Shown here piece after piece: positions 19,619 to 37,900 of a stretch of 64,000 bases of DNA. The notes beneath the pieces were generated by a model. The model did no database searches. It was not told the DNA's origin and was given only the letters and a program-made list of their open reading frames with translations. Positions within the stretch are counted from its first letter, which is position 1. Each line of letters opens with the position of its first letter. Location: contig NC_135560.1 of the NCBI RefSeq assembly GCF_964340395.1, positions 17,843,098-17,907,097 on the forward strand, read 5' to 3'. The DNA comes from Glandiceps talaboti (lineage: Eukaryota > Hemichordata > Enteropneusta > Spengelidae). The translations under genes and the position numbers were made by a program.

Positions 19619-20224
19619 TTTGGTAGACTTGTTTGTAGCGTGACGTCACTCCCTGCTGGAACCCTGGGAAAGCAGGAAAGTGTTTCCCCAAGAAATTCAG
19701 TGATGTCTGTTTTGATATAAAATATCTGACTCCGATTTTTATTGACTTATTCACGATTTTCAAGATATAGAAAATGTATTTGGGCTTTTAAAATCTTTTC
19801 ACTATCACACTTTGAGCTCACTCACAAAGGCTGCCATAGACTTGATAAATCTTGTGACTTGAGGGTGACAGTTTCGAAAATCCGACGAAGTTACAACAAC
19901 TTCTCACAGCAGAGAAAAACGATTCGGGTCTTACATGGACAAGCGGGAGCTGTCACGCTGTATACTTTAAAAGCTGTCATAAATTTTCTAGCTCACTTCG
20001 ACAGAAGTATGACTATCGGTTGAAATATCACAGGAGAACGCACTCGGGGCGTACTACTACGTACGTACGTGGAATCATAACCCGGAAGTATTGTAATACA
20101 CCTGAAGTGATTGAGTTGAACTGTAAATTTATTTGGGGGAAATTTACATCTACTTTACACCTGACGGATCAGAACAATAATAATTAACTCTCAAGAAGAC
20201 TAACACGTGGTTTGTATTTCAAAA
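19619..20224. promoter_or_regulatory. Divergent DDA1/SPG21 upstream region
   Basis: 606 bases separate the two start codons, which point away from each other. The region has a perfect palindromic CRE, TGACGTCA, at 19641-19648, only 23 bases upstream of the DDA1 ATG. An ETS-type site CCGGAAGT lies at 20092-20099 and an E-box CACGTG near 20205, upstream of SPG21. CpG density is higher here than in the flanking introns. A shared promoter is inferred from geometry and motifs; transcription start sites are not visible. Confidence 0.65.
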
Positions 20225-25538
<5,314 letters not shown>

Positions 25539-28500
25539 ACTGACTGTAAAATGATTTATTGTTTTATGGTAATCTAACAATTTGTCATATTCATGTGTCA
25601 GAAATTTGAATATTCGTGGCACACTTTGATAAATATTCACAACATAATTTGATAAATATTCATGAAATGGTATCCTGATGTTAACAATTGTATTTAAGTA
25701 TTATTTCATCACACCACCTATGAATATTCATGACTATTTGAATAAATTACAATGTATTTATATAAATTTATGTATACCACATTTTAGTAAATATCATGGT
25801 ATGGTGATGACTTTGTTCATTTTCACTTTCAGTTATCGCAAACACAAAGCAAAGACTAGAAATTACCAAATCTATCCATAGACCCTCCGTTAGTGGAGGG
25901 TCTATGATCTGTCATATGTCCTGCGAAAGTGAACTATGTGAAGCATATTGACTTGAATTGTGGATATCAATTCAAATCTTCAGTGATCGTTTTGACATTG
26001 CGATGAGCCATGACCAGGATCTTCCTAACCTAGGAACAACCTGGTTCAAAGAAATATTAAAGGGAATGATACCCAGTCAGTTGAAGTTGTTTAATAAAAA
26101 CTTGGATGAGATAAAATGCCATTGTTTTATTCACTTTTTATCAAGCGGTATTGAGTTGGCATTGATCTGAAGTTTTATAGGTGGAAGTGACAAACTAGTA
26201 TGAGATATTCTAGACTACTTCAGCTAAATGTATTGTCAACTGCCTCTATTGTTAATGCTATTGTAATTGCATGGGCTGTTAAAGTTGTCAATGCAACAGA
26301 AGTTACTAAGCAAGTCTCATGTGTCACTTCTGCCTAAGTTCCTTGTACATTGTAGTCTTCAATTGCACAATTGGTCCACCAGGGACTATAACTGGAAGGT
26401 TCTGATGAGAGTATAGATGGAGTGGGATGAAAGTCTTGCAAGATTGAATGTTCAGATTGATACCAATGATACTGATTAGTGAAAGTGCATTTTATCTCAA
26501 TTTAATATCCAAGTTTTTATTAAACATCGTTAAAAGACAAGGCATCCTGCCCCTTTCAGAAGAACTGAGTTATTCATATCAAAATTATGAAATCAAAATG
26601 CAATGTAGTTAAAAAAACAACAAGAAAGCACTTATGTTTTAATGCCTCTGCTTCTTACATTTAGAACTGAAAATCAGGAATTTTGTATGTGTTGAATACT
26701 GTCTAAAGAAGAAGGGAAAGACAAAATGATGTCATTTGTTTTGCTTAGGTAAATACAGTAATTATCAAATGTAGAGTTGACATTTTTGAAATCATTGACA
26801 CTTTTGTCATTTCTTTTGACAATGCCAACACAATGCAAGATGTCATGAATTTACAGTTTTAATAATGTTAATGATAATGAAAATTATAATGCATGCACTT
26901 TTCCTCCTGAGACCTCAAGGTTCTGACAGTTACCCCGGGCACGAGTCAATGGTAGCACAACTGCCCTTTATACTTCCTCAACTCCCTGGGGAGCATACAA
27001 TCCATTGCAGCTTCATACACAATGAGATAGCTGCTTTTGGGCATATGTTGTACCATAGTCTATGGTTGTACTTGAATTTCAGAAACAGTTGCATGGCAGA
27101 TCTATATAAAAAGTTGTCAAAAGAATGATCCTTTTTAAATCCACAAGGCTCCAGTGATAAGATAACAATAATTTGAGAACCTGGGATTGAGTCATGGGCC
27201 TTTAAGAAATGAATGATCGTATTTAATCGCTATGGCTCCACTGACAAATGCAAAACCGTCAGATTCAAACATGAGAGTTTAAGATATTTGCCTATAATCT
27301 GAAATTTTCTACACACTTTCAGTCAGTGAAAAGATTTATGTAGTTTTTAAGTGGATTTGTCAAAAAAAAAAAAGAATTTCTCAGTCACACAAAGATTTGA
27401 TAACTTAACATTTATAGTGTCTAGTAGTTGTGTGCACAACAGAACACTGAGAGGTAGTTCAGTAGTGCTATAGGCATGGCAAAATGTCTGTCTGTCTGTA
27501 TGTATGTATGTATGTCTTTGTGTGTGCAGATGTGTTGTAAAGATAACAGATGGGAGGTTAAATAGTTTAGGGGTAGTAACACAAGTTGATAAATATTCAA
27601 AAAACAGACATGGTCACCCAGCAACTGAGAAACTAAACATATCAAAAGTAACACGGTGTGTGTATATTGCATAGGTAACAGCAATGATGGATTGGCATGT
27701 TGATAAACATTTTACAAATAAAGTATGCAGTTGTGCTACACCATTGGCACTATTTTTAAAAACACTACCATACTATAAAAACTATAACAATGCATATACC
27801 AGTATAACATGACGTAGTCATACAGTATTAAAGTTGTTTCACTTACATTTTGGAATTTTCTCACATCAAATTACTTTGATCCCATAATACCTCCAGAAAT
27901 TTTTTTAAAAAAGCTGTCTTTTTCAGTGAAAAAATACTCATAAACTTTGACATTTTGTGATTTGTAGTATGGTTATTTTTTTTTAATTAAAAATAATACA
28001 AAGTACCTAGGACAAGTCAGCCCTAACAAAGTTTATAAATTTTATGACAGTCTACCAATTTCAAATTACCCCCACCTGTACCCCCCCCCCCTAAATTTTA
28101 AGACTGAGGAAGGTAGAATTTGGAATATCAGTACTTTGCAGATCCAATTCACTTCTTTACTTTCCCTGTTTTGCAACAAGTTCCACTTGTATAGTCTAAC
28201 CTTTTCTTTTGTGAATGTAATCACATCAACATCCATCACCATGCTAACGGTAATCTTAGTTTATTTCTGTCTCAGTATGTTGAAAGTGATCTTCCCACAG
28301 TAATACCCTTTACTTTAAAAATACAAGGAGAGGGGGATATTTGTTTTCTTATTCAAAATATAGCATAATTATTCATCAGTAGTTCATATGTTGTTTTACG
28401 AGCCCAAGGCTTTTGATATATATATGCTTTTTGTAATTTTTATCGTCATGGAAACGTGCATGCATTTTGTTTTTGTTGAAGTATTCTTTGTACACATGGT

Positions 28501-31112
28501 AGGTTACTAAAGAACTAAAATTATTTGTCTAGTATTTGTGTATAATTTCTAGAATGTATAACTATATTAAATAGAGTGGAATTGGTATATCAATAATGAA
28601 TTTACATTTTTTTTTTTACATCAAAGATGACCATGGGGAGTTGAAAAAGTTGGACAAAATTTTGTCCAGTTTTCTTCATCAGAGATTTATTTTGAAATGG
28701 ATGGAATGTATTAATATTGTGATTCACAACTTTCCTAATTTACAATCATTAGTTTGTTTTTCAGTACTGGACATTGTGAGGTCTTCTTTTATTTTTAGTA
28801 CATACAATGCAAATGTGAACAAAAGCTGTGCCAGGCAGACTACCAGGGAAGCCCAGCTGGCTTTCATGCTGTATTTTAACAATACTGTACTGCATTGTTG
28901 GTAGAACATAGGTTTCTTTTTAGTGATATGTGAGAATTTTTTTATCATTTTGTGTTGAATCCATGAGTAGGACCAAGGACAGAGAAATAATTGAAAGATG
29001 GAGTATATTTTTCCTAAGATTCATAAGCGTCATTACCCAGATTCTCCACCGAGGGCTCACTCATTCCAGCCACCCCGGCAATCTTGGATAATGCTTGGCA
29101 AGTGGTTAGAACTGTAGGCGTGACTGTAACCGGACTAGGACAGTTTCTTATTTCGATGAAAATGATTTCTGATTTTGTTTTTCAGCAACTCTGAATATAT
29201 TTCACAGATAAACCATGCAATGAAGTCCTTGCAAATCGTCTTTGTCAGAAGGTTAACTAAAATTTACTCTCAACAAAAGTTGCTATCCTGTGATTTCACA
29301 TAGGGGTCACATAATCACATCAGTGGTCAGCCTGTCCATGTATCTACACTACTTTTGTTTCAGTAACTTACACAGCATTTTCCCAAAACTTTGCGTGGAT
29401 GGTCGGAAGGAGTACCAGAAGTCACTAGCACTGAATCTGGACAACAGACTAAACATTGATAAAATTCTTGAATAGGGACATTTTCTAAAAGCCAGAATTT
29501 TGTAATGGGATTGTCTTTGGTACTTTCTTATAGTAACTGTTTCTAAAGTTCTCATTTTCTTTTGCTATTATGTGAAATCATGTGGTGTTCAGAACAGAGG
29601 CCATGATGTACTACCATCAAGTGTCAGCTTGTTTATATCACAAAGCATTACCTATTAAAATGCCATTTGTTGCATTCACACTTTCTTTGTATTGTAATTA
29701 TGAAATATGATTTGGTACCCAGTACTTACAAGATGACTAATGAATAAAAGACAAGTTTTGCTAAAAGATACATTTTGTGGCCTTTATGTTGAAATGATGA
29801 ACAGAATTTGACTGGTTTTGGCTTATAACTGTCAAAAACTGCATTCCTAAATACATCATGTTCCAGTTATCGAAATTCCAGCCACAGGCAAGCATTGCAT
29901 GAAGGCACCCCAGATTTAGTAAAGTAAGGCATTCGATCGCATGGTAATGCATGAATCCGTGAATGGAATATGTGGGAGAGAGCTAAAGCAGTATCAGGGA
30001 AATGAGTTGGAACTTTGTATCTCATCGTTATGCTGCACAATGCAACTATTCTTGTCCTTGCTTCCAGCCCATGAATGGCTTGCCAAAAGCAATCCAGGTG
30101 ACCATTAAAGACAATAAAGACTATTGTTGGAATATGTAGATATTTGAAATGCATGTCATGAACTTATTGAGAAACCTCGATATCCAATGAAATAACCAGT
30201 ATTTTTTTTATTTAAAATTTTCATGACCAAAAGAACTAAAATGGCTTTCACACTTTGAAAATGACAAGAATGGTGCATTCAGCGAGGTACATGTATAGGT
30301 AGGTAGGACGACAGTTGTCTTGTTTAACATGCATCATGGTAACATAATAAGCACACTTTACCAGGTAATACAAATAAAACATTTATTCAAAACTGGTCAT
30401 ATATTATGACATATTTACAAGTCTGCAAATAATTTAACAAATCTGACCTGACAACAAAGTATAACTCGACAGCCATCTTTTCAGAGTTATAAGGAGAAAT
30501 TCCTCTCTGGTACAGATACATCTGCCTTGTTATACTGGTATTGTGCAGTAATGCAGTCTTTCAAATTTGTTCAGGAATTTCTATTATCAAAAGACAACTT
30601 ATTTGAGTACTTCAGTCACTAACACTTCTCATGGGCATGGTTAAAAGCAACACAAAATTGTTATACATTTCACCGAGCTCTTGGTTTATCTCAGCAATAC
30701 TAAGCAAACACAAGTCACTGAATTATCAATTTTCACTAGGATTGGATCTCATGCAAAACTACATTCTTTAGTCTGGACTATAAATCTGTTATCATATTGA
30801 AATAGTTTGTCTTTTTACACTTCACTTTAATTTTTATTTCCTTTCTAATCAAATAATGAATCTCGTAATTCTTGACATGTGTTGGTGCATTTACAGTTGA
30901 TGTATGGACTCTATCACAAATATAGCACAGGTGTATGACAAGTCAGTGTTCCCCAACAGTTTAGCTAGCATACGCAAATCAACACTACAAACTGAGTTTG
31001 TTGTAAGGGGGGTCAAACGTAACTTCTTAGCCAAGTTACAAAGTGTATTAAATGTCCAGTCAATCCATTTCTTCCACATGCTTGCCTGAATAGTTCCCAA
31101 TTTCTCCCACAA
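25539..31112. other. SPG21 3' flank and intergenic region up to MRPL34
   Basis: Within the first ~600 bases lie two AATAAA hexamers (25741-25746 and 26093-26098) that could end SPG21 transcripts. On the minus strand AATAAA at 30838-30833 is a candidate poly(A) signal for MRPL34, about 275 bases after its stop. Otherwise the stretch is AT-rich. The longest frames (28596-28904 plus, 102 codons; 29867-30154 minus, 95 codons) show no recognisable domain, splice-linked partner or repetitive origin, and I do not call them genes. Confidence 0.5.
25876..25906. repeat. Short perfect hairpin
   Basis: CCATAGACCCTCC and GGAGGGTCTATG pair across a six-base loop, about 340 bases after the SPG21 stop, so it may lie in the 3' UTR. 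A related hairpin with CCATAGATCT arms is at 63,091-63,128 and partial matches are near 23,910 and 55,726. Confidence 0.7.
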
Positions 31113-32165
31113 TCATGATAAATGAGTCAGCAACTTCCTTCCCTTCAGTTTCCGCCTCAGAATACATTTGATGCCACCCTTGGTTTTCACCCTTGTCTTC
31201 CAACCATGCTTTTTCAACCTTTTCCTTACGTTTGGTTGATACTCAATACCTCTAATGTTTGTACGACAAGGTTGGATTGAAGCTCCTGGGTGGTGACCGA
31301 GATTGCCAAATATGGAAGAACTGTTACCAAATACGGTAAATCTTGGTAGCCATGGAAGCGATGAGAAGTATTTACACTGCTGCAAATTTTGGCTCCCTGG
31401 AAGCCTACAAAGGAAAAGTAAAACATCAGCACCTGACTATTATATATGTAGAACTTTTATAGTAAATTCTTTGCACAAGTATTAAACTCAGTTACAAATT
31501 CACACATCAATGCACATACATAGATCCAAAACAGTTGAACATTCCTAATTTGTATGTTTACCATCATTCTCCACAAAAGATTTAGAGAGATGCAGGTCTT
31601 TCTTTTCAATTTGAACTTGAACCATATTCTAATATAGTAATAAGCCTTCTGAAAATGGCTCAAAGTTGCACCATAGTGTTGCAAGGTTATAAGCACACAT
31701 CTTAATTGTAAACATGTTCTTTGCACTACTTGCTTATACTGGTATAAACTAGTTAAATTAAAGCAGTACAAAGTATTCATTCTAGCCTTGTTGGAGGAAG
31801 ATGTTCTTTATCATATTGAAATGATATCATCATGTGACGATCAAGGCAAATTCTGTAACCACACAACACAATTCTACATGATGCTACAAGCTCCACTCTG
31901 TTGATCTCAATGTGACATGTTTCGCTATATTGGTAGCAAAATCTGTAATGGTATTATCCATCCACAAAGATAAGATTTAATACGAGCCCGTGTTCCCACG
32001 TGGTCTCCAATTCACCCCTCGCCATTTTGTATCGTTGGCACTTCTCATTCCCCGAACGTTTGATAAAAATTCAATGTAATGTGCCCGTTTCAGAATATGC
32101 AATTACCTTGAAAGTAGTGAAGGTTGTATTCTGGACAACCCTGTGGCAAGATTTCTCCAAAACAT
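31113..32165 (-). CDS. MRPL34: Mitochondrial ribosomal protein bL34m (116 aa, 2 coding exons)
   Basis: Structural protein of the mitochondrial large ribosomal subunit. Coding exons: 32165-32107 and 31404-31113, stop TGA; donor AAG|GTAATT and acceptor TAG|G join in frame (AG + G = Arg). The first 20 residues, starting MFWRNLATGLSRIQPSLLS, have basic and hydroxyl residues and no acidic ones, as expected for a mitochondrial import signal. The C-terminal 45 residues are the bL34 domain: IEYQPNVRKRLKKHGWKTR, then a KGGIK turn and ILRRKLKGRKLLTH. Human MRPL34 is 92 aa with EYQPSNIKRKNKHGW and ILRRMLKGRKSLSH, so the extra length here is in the presequence and linker. It diverges from ABHD8. A CCAAT box on the minus strand lies about 115 bases upstream of the ATG. 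Confidence 0.95.
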
Positions 32166-34825
32166 CCTTCAAAACGCTCGCAAAGGAGGTCCTTTGCTCG
32201 TCCACGAGGTTGTGGGCTGCTAGCTGTGGTTGTCCAACGTCGACAAGTGTATCTCGTTCTCGCACTTCACGAGATTACATTGGAACCTCTAGGTTAGTGG
32301 AGATGTGTTCACCGATACGGTACAAAACAAAATATCTCCCTCTATAATATTAACATCAATCTGTTTGAATATAATAGACTGTTTTTCAATTTTCTTTGTC
32401 AAAATTACTGTGGCTTGTAATATTTACATGACAACGACATTACACTGAGAAATCTGAAAACGTTTACATGCATCGAAACCCGGGAGATTACATAATTTCA
32501 AAGAAGAATATTCTCCACAAACCTAAATGGTCTCGAAGAAATATTTCCTGGTGATGGACTGTTGTTTTCCTGGGGCCAGGTATTCTTGCCCAACGGGTGT
32601 GATCAACATTTGCCTCTGAATGTCCTCATTAGATTTTAAAACCCGACCGTGGAATATTGAGAATAGGTAAGTTATCTGGATTGCAACGTTCATCATACTA
32701 TGATACTGTCACCCTCACAGTATCAACTATCAGTGAGTGTATGGATCCCGGGGTATGGATGCACACGAATGATGTTAACCAAACCAATCAATTGGTAACG
32801 TTGCATTGTTATTGTTTGAACGAGTCGTGGTCGAAGTAGAGAGCGGTGTCACATAAACAACAAAGTTACATTTATCACCAGTGCTGTTAGGCGCATCTCT
32901 CTGATCATCCAAGAAATCAGAGTGTGTTTGTGTTGTTGTGGTGGTACAAAACTTCAAAAGTGATGTTTTGTTATGGAAACATCTATTTTACATGTAAAAA
33001 TATCACAACATGGAGATAGACATGTATATCATGTATACACCTCCAGTATTAAACCATACTAACTGTACAGAGCTAATAGAGGGTAAAACACATTAGTCTA
33101 GAGACTTGATCATCATTGGTTTTCAAATCATTTGACAAGTATCTGGGCTATTCACATAGAAGATCTATATACAAAGAAAAAAATACATCAGATGTATTTC
33201 ACTTTTGAATTTGTCAATGAGTAGACCCCCTCCCACCCCACCCCATACCTCTGTGCCCCCAATCCCTCAAGTTGACATTTTACCCTTTTTCAGAGTGACT
33301 GCTACCGATATTTTGACATTGATATTCCATTTTATTTTGTAGTTTCATTTATATTGTTATTTGTGACATAGTTGTGTAGATTGTAGGTCAATAAATATAT
33401 TGGTAACTTTTTTTGTGTGTTTCAGCAACTGCAAAAACAACAATCATTTTGGGCACCGATTATTGAACATTTTTTTTAAGCTGGTATTTCCATTTTTAAC
33501 ATTTTTACTGTATCTTGTGATCAGTATGTTTAGCTTTCACAATCTGATTAAAAACTGATGTAGTGAATGTGGCTCAATTTCTTTTATTTAGTCCTGTCTG
33601 TTTTCAATTTTGTTGTACTGGGAGTGAGTGCCTTGGGTATTAGCCTGACAATGCCATAGTTGTTTCCACTAATGTAACATGCTCCAACTTGGAGTAATGA
33701 TTGGTTACATAAACAGACCAACAACTGGTATCTTTCAGACTACTTGGGTATTCACCTCATCAGATTTTATTCAGATTGGCTCTCCGAACATGTTAGTATT
33801 GTACCAGGCTGGTAATGTCAACTGAAGTCTAAGCTATGTAAACAGTAAACTATACACATCAACAAATTGAAATGCTTTGTCAGGTATACATTGATCTGTT
33901 AAGTGACCTCAAGGAGTGTTTGCTCATTCACACAGTACAGTCTAGGAGTTGGTGAAGATGTTTGATTTGGGGGTTCTACTTTCTGTCAAATAGATTAGTG
34001 GATGCAATTGCATGCTTTCTTCTTTACATCGATCCCTGTCTGACTCAGCGGCCCAAAGATAATTACATAAATGCCAGATCATATGACATGTTATACTACA
34101 TGCATACATGTTGTATGTATGTTTACAAAGTCACTACACAATGTTTTTTGTATCTTCCAGTATGACTTTTGTTGTAATGACTTGCACAAGCAAACTTTCT
34201 AAACTGTAGTTTGTGTAAATCATTACAAGTCATGCAGAAGACTCAAATACATTTTATGGCCGAATTGAGTTTTGACACCTGGACCAACTGTAATTTCATA
34301 GGTATAGTTGGATGTATTTAGTGATCTCAGTAACACCTCCAAATTGTTGGGTTAGGTGAAGGTTAATCTAATTAGGGAAACTTCATCATGACAGCAGCAG
34401 TACAAGACAACAGACTGAAGGCAATGATATAAAATACAAACTATCTGACAATTCATTTTCCGCTTGAATACAATCTTTTGGTAATATCTCATAGTGATAC
34501 AATCTTTTGGTAATATTTCATAGTGAACTGTTTTGGAGTAATTTTTTTCTGTCAGTTATAAATTTAAGTTAAATTAGTATGATAAGTTATAATAATGTAG
34601 CCACAATGATATTTATGAAGTCGTGTTCTTCCCAAAAAATCCCAAGAAGGAAACATTGATTTCAATATTTCATTTTAGATATCAGTAACTCTGTTGATCT
34701 CACAGCTTTTTTTTTTTTTTTTGCTTTTTTTTTTTTAAATTCAAATTACAGGATGAAAATGATGTGCTAAATCTTTTTGGATATACATATGATTGCTGAG
34801 GTTAGCAGCCAAGAATTGTCTGAAG
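32166..34825. promoter_or_regulatory. Region between MRPL34 and ABHD8 start codons
   Basis: The part nearest MRPL34 (32,166-32,830) is richer in CpG and contains the palindromic stretch TCTCGTTCTCGCACTTCACG with AGA following. A donor-like AATAG|GTAAGT at 32666/32667 and an acceptor-like ATTACAG|G at 34750/34751 would fit a non-coding first exon of ABHD8, with a ~2.1-kb intron in the 5' UTR. That is inference only. From 32,840 to 34,740 I see only AT-rich sequence, including a short direct duplication around ATACAATCTTTTGGTAATAT at 34,466-34,525. Confidence 0.45.
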
Positions 34826-34911
34826 ATGAGTCGGAACAGCCGAGGAGACACCTCCTGTGGATGTGTTGGAGGGAGAACACACCGTGTTGCTCCACAGCCA
34901 GGAAAATATGA
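34789..34911 (+). other. Upstream ORF overlapping the ABHD8 start
   Basis: A 40-codon frame begins at ATG 34789, 37 bases before the chosen ABHD8 ATG, in another frame, and ends inside ABHD8 exon 1. If the transcript includes it, it would reduce initiation at ABHD8. No conserved peptide is recognised; it may be chance. Confidence 0.3.
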
Positions 34912-37900
34912 CAGTTATGAAATCCTAGAAATCCGTCCAAAACGTAGGATACGTGTACAACATATCAAACCTAGAACTTCTCAAAAACCTGCATCTTCAG
35001 CTGAAAATGATCCAGCAAGGCCAGTAGAAATCCAAAATGGCTCAAGTGCAAAATCAAATGAAATAAAAACAAACGCAGTCAATTCTACACAAAGAAGAGA
35101 AGACACAGCAAGTAATTCAGGGTCAACAAGTAATGAAAATCGTATTGAATACCAACGAGAGAAAACACCAATGAGTATCAGAGAGATCAAAATTTCAGAA
35201 GAAATAAAAAACAGAGTAAACAATAACAATACTGTGATATTTTTCTTTCATGGAGTCGGGGGCTCAGCAGATGTATGGAAGGCACAATTGAGATATTTTT
35301 CTAACCACGGTTATGAAGTGGTTGCTCCAGACCTGCTGGGTCATGGTTTTAGTAGCACACCCAGGAAAGAATCTGCCTACTCATTCTTTGAACTATACAG
35401 GGACCAACTTGCTGTGTTTGATAAGTACTGTACAGAGAAGAATATTCTAGTCGGCCATTCATATGGGTAAGTTACAAGTAAAATATCATTAAATTGCTAA
35501 AAATTTGAAAATTGGGAGAAATTCTTATAACAGTATTAATACTGTATATAGACATGTTATATTTAGACTAGATTGGACTAGTTCTTTTAAGTTTTGATAT
35601 AGTTGTTTCCCAAGAAATCCAGTGAAGACTGACCCTCATGAGTTAAGTGTTAATACAGGAGGAAATTAGAATACAAGGGAAAACCTGTATTGTTCAGTAG
35701 AGTCAAACTGAATAACTTTAATACACCATAGCAAGCCCAGATTAGGGCTCAAACCCACCACAGGGGACGAGGCCAGTAATGTAATTTACCAATGTGCCAC
35801 TGACAACCCTAATAAGACATTGTACCTCACTGCAAACACTTTATCAACATCACTTTCTATCAAAATAAGATCAAACAAGCAAGTTCAAATGTTACCAAAT
35901 TGATTCACAGTGAGGTACAATGTTTTAATGTACATGCTTGTGAGTATGAACCTGTGTGGGTGTACATATGCATCAGTACATTTTGTATGCCCTCTAAGGC
36001 CACTTTGACATATCAATAATCACTGACAGTATACAGGAATGTGACACACCAGAATTCAGTGTTCCCCTATCATTATTCCTCACTATGTGATGACTCAAGA
36101 AAGCCCAGTTTTTATCATTTTGACCTAAAATGAAAACTGTGTTTCATTCAGGCACACTGATTTGTTTGTTTGGTTTCTACCAGTGTTTAGAATCCGATTA
36201 TGTAAGTCATTACAACTGTTTTTGTGGGAGACACAAAAAGTATTGTGTAGCCAGGCTAATTAATGATCTTGTGGTATTAAACCTTTTGATGCATAACTTA
36301 CAGCCTGTTTTATATTCGTGTTCATTGGCTCTGATACAGCCACACAGAAACCAATAATAAACTGGACATTCTACACTTTGAAGATAGCAAGTTCGTAATT
36401 TCTTAAATTTTTTTCCAACTGAAATAAACTGCAACTAGATTCAGGTATGCAGACACCAATGTTTTGACATCTGCACAGTGGCATGTTAGCTCATTTCATT
36501 TAGACAAATGTTGCAAGAAACTATTCATCCAATGTTGCTATCTTAAAGTGTAGCCTCTGCAGTTTCTGTGTGGTTGTACCAAACAGAACCAGTGACCACT
36601 AACATGAAATGGACTGTAAATTAAATATCATGCTTGCAAATGCAGACTTATTAGTAAATGTGTGTATGGTTTTGAAAACAATTTATAATACCCAACATTT
36701 ATCAACCCTGATTAAAATGAACTACACATGAATAATAAATGTATGCTACCAGACTGCAATGGCTACCTTTCATCTGTATTGTTCATGACACAAGCCGCCA
36801 ATAATTACTTAGAATTTGATAGAATTATGTACAATACGTTGTATGATAAAAATGCATGTATGCACACTCCTTTTCAGAACTACATTTAATGACATCTACT
36901 CAATTAAGTATTTTATTTTGGGTCCTTTCATTAATTTCTACAAGATGTGTACACTTTACAATGAATTCTGCATGTACGTTTACATTGCTGGTATTTGATA
37001 ATTAGAAGGATTTTACATATTCATTCAAGAATGGTTACTTGATTGGCAAGGACTGAACAAACATGAATACTGCAGAGTCAGTTTTCAGGCTGTTAAAACT
37101 GTAGTTGAATTTTCACAGTGCTCAGGCAATACCACAATTATTATTTTCTGCCCCTGGGCTAACACTTCAGAAAATTTTGTTAAGGAGACATTTCCTGTCA
37201 ACAGGACAGTTTTTACACAGTGAAACTGTCCACAAACGCGTTAACCATCAATGAAACTGTCCTCTATTTTGTTAACCATTTCAATGACACTGTCTGCAAT
37301 CTTGTTAACTGTTACAATGCCATTGTCAGTCAACTCATAAGAACACATGCTGCCACACCTACCACTTTTGTTTTCACTTGTGCACTTGTTCTCCAGTGAA
37401 GAGTGCATAAAAAAAATTGTCTATACAATGTACCTTGCCCAGGTAAAAGACTTTTACCCCAAAAGCGTTCTGTTCAATCCGCTAAATAGACCGTCCATAT
37501 AACTTTTAGTTATACATTACACTCTCTCTCTATATATATATACAGGGCATCCTTTTGTACCAGGCTAGCTACAGAAAGAAGAACCAGTATAAAGAAACTT
37601 GTATTGATAAGTGGAGGTGCCCCTTTACCTTTGAAGCCAACTACTTGCCAAGTATTTTGTCTGCCAGCAGCAATACTCAAATGTTGTCATCCGTGTTTGG
37701 ATTATTATTTTCATCGGTAAGTTATTTTGTGTAAACAAAAGCAATGGGCCCTTGCATGTAAGAGGGTGCTAAAGCAGCTCAGTAGAGTACATATTTACAG
37801 TAACTTGCAAAAAGTGAACTGTTTATACTTGTCCCTTTTCTACAGCATATTTTTTTACTTTTTAAAAATTTGTGATAGTACTCATAAGTTTATATAGCAT

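Noticed and set aside
28596-28904. 102-codon plus-strand frame after SPG21
   Set aside because: No domain, no neighbouring exon with compatible phase and no similarity I recognise; a frame of this length is expected by chance in 64 kb.
28998-29117. 39-codon frame with a proline- and histidine-containing peptide in slightly GC-richer sequence
   Set aside because: Short, isolated and unrecognised. It could be a fragment of something, but nothing supports a call.
32071-32265. 64-codon minus-strand frame upstream of MRPL34
   Set aside because: It overlaps MRPL34 exon 1 in another frame. The shorter frame starting at 32165 splices in frame to the bL34 domain and gives a plausible import signal, so the longer one is a shadow.
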